This document shows positions 47,801 through 59,800 of a stretch of DNA of 64,000 nucleotides, one piece after another (position 1 is the first letter of the stretch; each line of letters opens with the position of its first letter). The notes under the pieces are model-generated. The model was not told the DNA's origin and searched no databases. It saw only the letters and a list, made by a program, of their open reading frames with translations. The DNA is taken from NCBI GenBank assembly GCA_949825065.1, contig OX463842.1:29140672-29204671 (forward strand), read 5' to 3'. Source of the DNA: Odontocerum albicorne. Its lineage: Eukaryota > Arthropoda > Insecta > Trichoptera > Odontoceridae. The position numbers and the translations under genes were made by a program.

Positions 47801-50800
47801 ATGTGCACATGCACCAACTTTTGTTCTGCAGTCAAAAGACATGGGATCCATCGAGCAGACACTTGACAGAATCCTAGGTCCTTTGTGATTATGGATTGAG
47901 TGCTCCCATAACTTATTCTTATCTCAGAACAAATTTTGAAAACCATCAAACGTCGGTCACCTTCCAGATGATCACAAATGGCGTTAATGTTCTGTTCAGT
48001 AGTGCTCGTCCGTGGGTGACGATCATGGCTCTCATTTTCGACCCCTTCACGGCCTTTCATGAACTCCTTATGCCAGACAAACACATGGGGCTTTAATAGT
48101 GTTTGATTCCCCAACTGTGCCGTCAGTCTCCGCAGAATTTTGGCCGGTTTTACGTCTTCACGAGCGAGAAACTTGATAATTATGCGTTGCGCAATTGACG
48201 GGTGCACCTCTTTCTCAGACATTGTGTGCCAATATTTATGATGGAATCTACCGAGGTCGGTCAACCACTCTCCCCACCCCTGATATCTCTACCCTAGGCG
48301 GCCGTGCGCTCTGTTTAAAATTACGCACTCTAAAACAAAAGTCTCATTTATATTTGATACACACTCGTATGTATGTAAAAAGTTTAAAAACATACTTTTT
48401 GAGATATTATGAATTGCACTTACTTGACATGTTACGGTATATTTTTTTAGGTTATGAAGAATATCAGGCACTTTGATATCAGTATATGACTTGGGCAGCA
48501 AATATGGATAGGAAGTGTTTTTTCTGAAAGTATAAGACAATTTATATGTAAATGAGACTGCTAAAACATTCATATCGTGGAAAACTCTAAGTTAACCTGC
48601 TTATAGACTAGTTAGGAGTAACAATATTGCTTTCGGCAATATTGTTACTCTTAAAAGTTAAATTGTAATATTACTATCCGTAGGGACTCACTCATAGACA
48701 ATAAGTGATAATCATCAATATCCATAAAATCCATCTGTCCAAGTCGTTATCTATGGGTACTAATTTGACATATTTTATTAAAAATATAGAAAATAACTGT
48801 TTGTGAATGTTTGAACAAAGTAAACTTCATCAATATTTTGAACTTTGTACACAATTTTCGTGTCTAAAATAATTATTTCAAGAAATCTCTAAGCAGGTGT
48901 TAGCGCTCGAAAGTTGGTTACATTTTGTAATAGCAGCTTCCGACATTTGCACTGAATAGTATTTTATCTATTTGGATATTAGATACTTCTATTTTTTAAC
49001 AAGATTCAAATGGTTCATTAAAAAATATTTAAAAAAATTATATGTGCATCCATCTAGGGATTTTTTGAATAACCAGAACTTGATTTATTAAAGCCAAGGT
49101 AAAAAAAAAAACAAAACAAATAAGACAAAATTAGAACTATGTTTTGAACATGACTGACTCACTTGCACTTTTCCAATTTGTGAGCATTCCACCTTTGAAT
49201 GAAGTGTCTGGCTGCATCTCTTGCAGCCTCCCCTTCCACCATCATTGCTATATCATGCCATGGCATACGAGGAGTAGTCGTTCTGTCCACAAGATCTAAA
49301 AATAATAGGTTTAATTGTATCATCATATAGTCATGAAAGATTTATTGAGTTAAAAGAAAGAAATGAAACGCATGAGATATGTAAAATTGATCATAATCAA
49401 TAGTAGTAGATACAATATGAAGGTTGAAAATTTTAAGATATTCCAGACTCATGTTTTTTGACACCATATTGTGCCGATTTCAGTTGGAAATGAATTCATC
49501 TAATCCCAACAGCAGCCTAGCAGATACACAGATAAAGCTTTCTGCGCTACTTGGCTGGTGCATCTGTTCTATAAAGGAATTTCAACTTTAAGATGTTAAT
49601 TAATGAGTAAAATGTTAGTTGCCAATTTATACTAGATGGATGAAAAAATACCACCACACGTTTAACAAACTATTAATTGCATCCGTTGGAATGTTTATGA
49701 AACGGACATCAGTAGGCGTAGTTGAAAAAAAGCCTTCATTCACGTCCCAGATTCTCGTTCTTCCACTGTGAGTGCAATATCAATATAGTTGCCTGGGAAC
49801 TTGATTCATCTCGAGGGTACTATTTCCCCTCTCAACATGGTAATCACTCATTTTTAAGGTTCCAGGCCAAGTATTACACATTATTTTTGTTGGATTCAGC
49901 TTTAATTTGCGCATTGCTATTGTATTCAATATGGTCACTACTAGCATAGTAGTATGTGGAAAAGTCTATCTGAACAATACGTCATATACAGAATGAAGAT
50001 AAATGGTCCATGAACAGATTCATGCGGCTCATCCAGATCAACTATCTCTGATGTATTGTGGATATTTATGGATTGATACACTGATTTGGATAAGAGAACA
50101 CCAACTTTAAAAGCATCAATGAAGTATACCTAATTTCCAATAAATCTCAGGATGGACAATCTCACTCGAGAGATTGCTTTATAGACGAGTAGGGTTGTTA
50201 GTCCTGATGGATGTATGACGCCTCTCAGTGCATTGGTTTATTGTTAACATGCTGTTGTATTTTAGCAAGAACACAGCCTCGATAGATTGAGTCAATGATA
50301 AAGGATGTGTACTATATATCATCGGGTTTCTGGCATAAATTGGCAACTAACATTTTACTCATTAATTAACATCTTAAAGTTGAAATTTCTTCCAATATTG
50401 TACACGCACTTACATATTTTTCGATAGTGGGAAAATAGTATTTCCAGTTAAAATATCAATTCCAAATTTTTATTAGTTATTTGATTATTACCAAAAAAAT
50501 AATTTTGCTTATTTGTGCCAGAAACCCAACAACATGTAGATTAAAGGCACAATAAATATTAGGCACATGTATAAAATGTGCAGGTTAATTGGAAAAAAAA
50601 AGTTAAATCTTACCAACAAAAGGAGATTCAAGATTTGTGAAATCCTTAACTATAAAATTAGCGTAGTCTTTCCCCATCCACAGTTTGCTACTGCTGTCCA
50701 TCTCGCTAATTGCCTGTTGAACAGATTGGTCTTGAACATCCAGGGTGTCCTCATCATCTGTCATATCTGATAAGCCAAATCGTGTTGAAACTGTCAAATT

Positions 50801-53800
50801 AGATCCTTCATTTTCTGGGAAGAAAATATTTCTATTTGACGCTGCATACTTCTCAGCTTTCCTTTTTTCTGTTTCATCTACTGCTGTTCCAGTTTCTTTT
50901 GAGTCAGAAAATAAACCAAAGAAATCTTTGCTTTTCCCTGTAATTGTGTCCATTACAGTCTTTTTGTGGTGAATATCAGGATTGTAATGTTCTTCGAGGA
51001 AAACTGTGCCAGATGTGCCAGATGGCCTAGGACGAGGTTGAATCATTAAGTGATCACCAGGCTGAAGAACTGGAAGTGGCTCTTCACTTCTAGGTGGAGG
51101 TGTGGTTGGTGCTGGCATTGGTTCTAAAGGAATTTCTTGAAGCTCTGCGGGTTCATCACTAGAATAAAAGCATGGTAAATTAGTTTTATCAATAAAAAAT
51201 AAAGGATATTTATACGATGGTTTACTTAATTATATACACATACTAGGTTAGTCAAAAAGTTTTGAAAGCGGAAATGAAAATACATTTTTTTTGGGGGGAA
51301 ACCACTTTTATTGCTCAGTATAGTCTCCCATAAGATCAATACACTTGGTCCAACGATCTTCCAACTTTGTTGTCCCATCACGGAAGTGACTTTCTGGAAG
51401 GCCTGCAAAATACTCCTCTACGACGGCTATAACCTCTTCGTTTGATGAAAAATGCTTTTCACGAAGGAATTTTTTGAGGTGTGAGAACAGCCAGAAGTCA
51501 GAGGGAGCTAAATCTGGCGAATAGGGTGGATGCTGCAACAATTCGTACCCCAATTCACTGATTTTCGCTATGGTTTTTTGAGCTGTGTGAGCAGGTGCAT
51601 TGTCTTGATGAAAAATGATTTTTTTCTTCTGCAAACTGGGTCTATTTTCACAAATTTTTTCATCCAACTGGTCCAAAAGGTCACAATAATAATCAGAGTT
51701 GATTGTCTTACCAGTTTGGAGATAATCTATAAATAAAATTCTTTTTGCATCCCAAAAAACTGACGCTAACACCTTCTTGGCTGATTTCTGGACACGAACT
51801 CGCTTCGGAGCCAAAGTGCCTGGTTCACACCACTCCTTAGCCTCTTGTTTTGATTCAGGATCATGGTGGTAGACCCAAGTCTCATCCATAGTGATGAATC
51901 GACGCAGAAAATCCTTTTTATCCTTTCGAAATTGCTCCAAATGTTGCTCAGAAAGTCGCATTCGAACGTGTTTTTGTTGCATTGTTAGCAAATGCGGCAC
52001 CCATTGTGCACACAGTTTTTTGAAACCCAAAACTTCAGCCAAAATATGCCATGTTGTTCCATGTGAGATGCCTATGGTGTCAGCTATCACATCCACAGTC
52101 GATCGATGATCTTCCAAAACCATATCCTGTATTTTCGGTATGATTTCTGGTGTTGATGCACTTTTTGGACGTCCTGAGCGTGGATCGTCTTCAACGCTTG
52201 TACGGCCACGCTTAAACTCCAAAACCCATCGGTGAACGGTTGGAAATGAAGGAGAAGACTCCTTTAATACTTTCACTATCTTTGCATGGATCTCAGTAGC
52301 CGATAAACCTTCCAAAACAAAGAATTTAATCACTGCACGATATTCGGATTTTTCCATTGTTAAAAAATACACTGACAAGTCAACTTCAAATGGCTTGTAA
52401 ACCAAGAATGAATTGACAGATCAAAATGAAATTTTGAGTACGTTCTTATGAAATATTAAAATAGCGTAGAAATTTTGGTTTTCTACTGCTCCATAGATGT
52501 CGCATTCAAAACTTTTTGACTAACCTAGTATATCATCAGGCCATGACACTTGCGGGTAGGCAAAGAAAACATATCTTTACACTCTTCTATTCAGGCATAC
52601 ATCTTTCACTTTATTCATGCATCTAATTATAATCTTATATACATTCATGCACCTAATTATAATCTTATATAAATTATACTGCTTTCCTTTCTATAAATTT
52701 GGTCTGTGGTGTAGTTGATGAGGCGCTTTATGTTTATACTCAGAGATTCTGGGTATAGTTATCAATGTACTGAACATGATTAAGAGTTCATAGACGAGGT
52801 TATCACTTCTCTGTTTGTAGTATTACCAACATATACAACCACGAATCTCAAAATACGTCCCTAATGCAGTGATTATAAATCCCAAGGTCAACTTTTAATT
52901 ACACTTTTGTTATATACTGTACAAATTGGATTTATTGTCAAGTGGCAATCAACCAAACAGAAAGATGTTAGAGGCCTTAAGTAATAACCAGATTGGAACT
53001 TCAACGGGAATCAACATTGGATACCAATAGGAATCAACATTGGATACCAAAGAGGCCTTAAGTAAACACCAGATTGGAACTCCAATGGGAATCAACAGGA
53101 ATCGAATTCGAAACTGGGAGGTCGGAAGGTAGGTGTCTTACCAATTAGGCTATGGAGATCATTATTAATTAATGGGGCTGATGATAGTATTGACTTCTAA
53201 TGATCTCATCAAAGGAACGCTTTTCAACATATCTATCCATTTTATGCTGATCCAAAATAACCATATTTATTTATCCAAAATAACCATATTTATTTATGGT
53301 TAATTTTGATCAGAATAAATTAAAATAGCTTTTCAAACTCAATTTTTTACCAAAAATAGTTAAGATGAAAGTACGAACATACAGGAGTTGATACGTACTT
53401 ATCAAGTTTTGGTGTAGTCGCATCTGAGTTCTGTGGTGTTAATCTACTACTAGACTCAAAATCCTCTCCTCCAAACCTGGATTCAAGGAATCCAGACCTT
53501 CCACTTGGATTGCTGGAAGTTTTCATTTTAGTCTTCCTTTGTAATGAACTGTTTCTTGTGGCCAAAGGTATATCTCCCAAGTCAGTTAACCTAAAGTAAT
53601 GCAAGAGTTAAGATCAATAACATATTTTAAAAGTGCAACATTATAAAATCAAGTATGTAGTTAATACAATTAAAAGTATATTTATTTATCAGACACCTTC
53701 ACTACAAGGATATGGTAAACTGATTTAAGTTCAAGTCAACTGAGCAATCATCTTCAATAGGGTATTAGCAGTCTATGGGTGACTTTTTTCAATATATAGC

Positions 53801-56800
53801 AAATGTAAAATGGTATGAGATTGTTTTGAATATTTTTTTTAATTAAATATTTGACATTATATGAAAACAAAAAATATTAAAAACGCGTTATGATTGTGAA
53901 ATCACAATACCTACAGGTGCAAACTTTAAGTGGCCTGATCTTCATGGGCCTGTCCATATGTGAGGAGTAAAAAGAACAAGAAATACCCATTTTTGGTACT
54001 TGGACAACTCTATATTAGCAACCAAATGGAGTTATAATTTAATGACTAGTGTCAGTAATACATATTTCAAGCGGTTTATATTAACATGAAGACAAGAGAT
54101 GCCATCACATGTCCCAAATTAAAACCATACATTGACATTCCACTGAAATGCATATTATGTGTTGACTGATGGTTTCCCCCGGGCCCTTCAATAAAATAAA
54201 CTGTTACAAGAAAATAGATACGACTTATTTAAAAGTTGCGATTAAAGGGAACCAATATAGATAAATACTGAGGGTGGAGGGAAAAATAAGTTTATTTTGC
54301 AGACCTGTGAGGTGATTGAGGCTTCTTAATTAGACCCCCGTAATAAGTTTCCTAAGTTGGTACAAATTTCATCTTCATCATCGTCAGTCAGTCTATGTTG
54401 CCTCATAGTCAGTTATTCATTCTAGTGTTGAACAAAGACCTCTGCTTTGTGTCCCCATTCAGCCTTATTATGTGATAGATCTGAATAAAAGATAATATTT
54501 TCTTACTTGTGATTATGATCATCCCAGCGCCCGTAACACAGATCTATTCCACCGATGAAGGCAATGCTTTGATCTATGCAAACCATCTTTTCGTGGTGAG
54601 CCCATAAGAAAACTCCTACTTTAGCATGATCTGGATGACGTAGTACCTAAGCAGGAAAATATCTAATTAATTTGTTGCACAATATTTTTATTATATAGAA
54701 TACAATAAGCAGGCTTATTGCTGTATTGCTAAAAGTGAAAAATCTAAAATTTTAAATTGAGGCATAAAAATATGTTTACTTTGCTAATGTATTTTATTGT
54801 TTTGTATTACACTTCCATTGTATACACTTAATGCAATGTGGCAATTTCTTTCAATAAATCAGAAATTTTTCAAAAGTCTTTATGTGAATAAACTAGACTG
54901 GGAACTAAATAAACTAAAAATTCCAAAGTAGAAGACAGATGTTTCACCAACTAGACCACGGAGGTCATCAATTTAGAGCAGGGTTTCTCAACCGTGTGCC
55001 TTTTTTCTTATAAACATTTTACACTAAAATAAGTAATCCAAATAAAAAACAATGAACCTATCAATTCAACAACGATTGGGAAGAAGACTACTGTTTTATT
55101 CAAACTAAGGAGAAATGTGTTTACTTAATATGCCTTTTTTAGAAATCCAGCTTTCGCCTGCCACTATTTTCCTAAATCTCGAATGTGCCTGCGACCACAA
55201 TTAGGTTGAGACCCCTGTCCTATTACTATAGGGCTACAACAAATGCAAAATTAATCTCTTTGTATCCTGACTCTAAAATATGTGTTAAATATAATTGTAT
55301 CCTCTCACAAAGATAATGATAAACAGTAAACACTAGAACTAAAGATTGATTAAATGTTTTGGTCATATATTATAAGCCCAGTATTCTATAAACAGTTAAA
55401 ACTATAACTAAAGATTGATTAAATGTTTTGGTCATATATCATAAGCCCAGTATTCTAAACAGGTTTCTTGTTATTAAAGACCATCCAGATATCTACAGTC
55501 AATCAGGCTTTTATGAGTTATTGGCAGTTGACACACACATAAATCATCTTGAGAGCAAAATTATTACTTCATAATGTCACTATTATGTATTTAAATACAA
55601 AAAAATATAAACTGCGTTAAAGTGAATTAGCGTAAATGAAGACCTTGTAGGGATTACTGTAAAATCATTAATGAAAATATGTATATTACACGTATACACA
55701 CCTTAATATTGTCAAAATTGAGTTGGGATTTACTATAATAACTGTTAATGCCCAATGCCATTTGAACTTCCTTGTATAAAAGAATAAATATTTTAACTCC
55801 TTGTGCCTGAAATGCATAAAAAAATATGAAATATTTTTGAAAAAATACAATATAAAATTATCCTTTGAATCCATTTTCATTTACTATACATGTACGTATT
55901 GTGTGGTAGGAATTTAAAAAAATATTTTAAAATGATAAAGTTGATTTCTTACACTCTTACTTTCTTTTTCTGTGATTTGTTAACTGAACAATTTTGGATA
56001 CATTATTTTTAATGTTAATTATAGGGAATCAAGAAAAAGTTTTTATTCAATGCTAATTCTTATACTTCAATGAGACAAAATTATTCTAAAAAGTGAAAAA
56101 AGTATTTTATAAACTGTTGTGGTAGATATAAAAAGTATTAGAAAGAAAACAAGCAAAGTAAATAAAATAAAAATAAAATAAAGAATATTTTATACCATTT
56201 CCATATTTATTTAGGAGTGTTAAAGCAACATTCTTAAAACGTTGGAACTTCAAATCACAAAAATGCAGGATAAACATTAAAAGACCTTACGAATGATTTA
56301 ATTTATTTTCTTCAAATTTTGAATGAATAAAAAAAAGATATGTATAAAATTAACAGTCTATAATTATTTTCCGTTATTAATGTATATAATTCCATCAAAA
56401 TACAGAAAAATAAAACATTTATTTATTTAAAATTATCAAGTGTTTGTTTGTGATAACATCAATAAAGTGGACCACCTGTGTGACTTATTATTTTTGCAAA
56501 AGTAATGATTGTAATTTATGAGATTAACCTTATATAACAGAAAAATTAGGCAGGCTTATTGTCAATCTGACAAATTTAGTTAATCAACCAGAAAGGCGTA
56601 AAGGGCCTCCATGTGAAAAAACAGACTAGAAAACTTTTGTTCAGTATCATTAGAAATCAAGATTGGAATTCCTGAGTAAAAAAAAAGACTGGAACCCTTT
56701 TTTGGTATCATAAGGGATCAAACTTGAAAACCTTGAATAGTGGTAAATTTTTCACTAAATTTCCACATGTTTATTAGAATATATATTTCAAAAAGTCCTT

Positions 56801-59800
56801 ACAGCTTTTCTTTTCAGTATTTGATCCAGTCTCCAATAATCTCCGGGTGCTGGTCTTTTAAGATGAATCTCTGGACTAAGCCACCAGTCAGTGATATAAA
56901 TCTCTTCTTTGGCACCCTCAAGACAATCTGCCACAGCACTAAAGTACCCAGCACCGTCCACAAAGTGATAAGCTTTTGTGGCACTCCTCACTGGTACAAA
57001 AGAATGATGAGGATGGGCTGATGTGAAATCACGAGCTGTAAAATAATAAAACAAATATTTTCATAGCTGCAGAATGTGGTAAGCTTATGATACACTCCTC
57101 ACTGGTACAAAAGAATCATGAGGATGAACTGATGTTAAATCACGAGCTGTAAAATAATAAACAAATATTTTTAGAGCTGCAGAATGTGGTAAGCTTATGT
57201 GGCACTCCTCACTGGTACAAAATAATGATGAGGATGGACTAATGTTAAATCACGAGCTGTAAAATAATAAAACAAATATTTTCAGAGCTGCAGAATGTGG
57301 TAAGCTTATGATACATTCCTCACTGGAAATGTACAAGACCAGAATGTTAACTTATAAATGATGTTAACCTAAAAAACTTATAAATGTACAAGACCAGAAT
57401 GTTAAACAAGCTGGAAACATTTGAAATGTAAATTCATCGGAAAACGGTCAAAATTTCTTGGCAAAAACTAAGGTTTTATACCGAGCAGGTATAGAACGAG
57501 AGCTCTATAATACCGAAAGATTGCCTATATATTGAGAGGAGAAAAATGCCCCATTCTAGAATTAATATTGATGGACAAAATCTTGAGTCAAGGTAGAAGG
57601 CGCCTATCATGATTATGTAACATTCAGAAATTGATAGGTATGCAGACAGCTAAGGAGCTGTTCCATGCCACCAAAGACAGAGATATTTTCTTAAGAGTAA
57701 TAACCAATGTCAGGGGGACCAGTCGTGGAACAAGAAGAAATTTACTGTCCTCACGATACAGTACACAAATGTTTAATTTTTTTCCTGAATTTCACTCTTA
57801 AAGGGTGAAATTAGTGGAGCTAAAATATATATGCAATGGAGCCTTTAAAGAGAACTGAATTGTTCATTTAAGTCAGTGATTTCCAAAGTGGGCACTGCCG
57901 TCCCCTTGTGGGTGGTATAAGCCTCATGGGGGGCGCTGGAAATCAAGAAAGCGAAAGTAGAAGCTAGGCTGATGAAAAACATTTGTGGTCACGATTGTTG
58001 AACAATTAATCCTAAACTATTAAAAAGAGAAATTATTATAATAAAGCATTACTCCAATAAGTCCTCAAACTTAGACCTGAATTCATAGTCCAGCCTATAC
58101 TAATTTCTAAACATAAGATTTTGTGATTTGTATTTAGAGTGAGATCTTTAACACTCCAAACTTTGAAGTGAGGCAATGAAATAATGACACTCCTTTTTTT
58201 AAGGAAGCTTTAACAAATTTAACTTGAAATACTTATTTCTTCAGTAAAAAAAAGTGTTTAGTGTTAAGATTTGACTATGAATGAGGGTTTAATGTGTAAT
58301 TAACTAAGATATGGCGGGAATATATTTTGAGCGAATATTTAAAACAAATGTGTACTTTGTTCACACTGAAATACACATTTGCCAATTTTTAAGCAAATAC
58401 TTTTGGTGTTTACCTGTAGAATTTGATACGTCTTGTAAAGAAAGTTTCCAATCTTTGCTCTGTCGTTTTGACCATAAACGTATAACCATTTGTCTGTTTA
58501 GATTCAGAATCTGTAAACCATTGCCAAGTCCTGTTGAATACATTCCACTTGATATTTCAAAGCTATAAAAAGAATTTTAACTTTAATAACATAATTATTG
58601 AATATATGAACAAAATGATGTATGGAAGTGAAGCTTGGACTTAGCAGAAGGAAAAAGAAGAATGCACTTAGAAAAAAATGTGGAGTATCAATGCACAAAA
58701 GAAGGCAGAAATGAATGCATGTTTTAAGTAAGATGACCTCCGCCGTGGCCAAGTTGGTAAGATGCTTGTATCCTAGTTCCAGAGTTGCAGGTTGGATTCC
58801 TGTTGGAACCCAGATTTTATTTAAAAATGGATTCCAGTCTGGTTTTCATTTAAAACCTCTGTTTAACATCTTTCTGGTTGGTTGGAAGAGATTGCGAAAT
58901 GGCAATAATCCCGCCAGATTGCATAGTACATAGCAAAAGTGTAATACGATACAAAGAAAGGAGTGTTAAGATTGTCTGGACGTGTGAAGAGAAAATTATT
59001 AAAAAAAAATGACTAAGCGAGTATACAAGTTAGAAATGCAAAGTGTGACTGAAGAAAACTTAGTTGAATCAATTGGTTCAGATTTTGAAAGAAGGTAAAG
59101 TGAGAAGTAGGAATAATAGAAGATTGTGCATGACAAAATGTATGAATGTGGAGGTGGCTAAAGTTGTGTACTTGGTTAGATATGTATGTAAGTGTGGCGT
59201 AATATGCATGTATATAAGATTATTGAAAGAAAAAATTACCCTTGGTCAAACAACATGACTGCAGCAATTGCACCATCCCTTGGTCTTACATAACCAAAAC
59301 AAGAATCCTTTAAGAAAAACCACCTCTCACGCCATTTGCCACATGATATGGAAGAGCAGAAAAAGTTACATCTGAAAACAAGTTATTTAATAATAAAAAA
59401 AAAACCTGATGATTAACACTATAATAGCCAATGATACCACATATGTATCATGCTTCCGCCAATGGTTACTGTCCGGTGATACAGCCCTTGTACTACGTTT
59501 TCATCGACACTGGACGAAGGCACAATGCATGTGTCATTTTATTTTTTGACCAGAATGCATGGGTCCTCAACCTTTTTCAATGAAGGGCCACATACACATT
59601 TTTAGCACATGGAGGACCAGTCGATAAAAAAAGAAGAAAAAAAAAGGTAAGTGTTAATATACTATTGATACCACCTCCCAGTAATAAAAAATGTAAATGT
59701 CTCTACGGTACTACCACCGTGACTGGAGGATTCAAGGGGCTTAGGGCAACGAGGGGGTGGTGTGCATGCGCATGTTCCGATAATATGACTCATTATTAGT

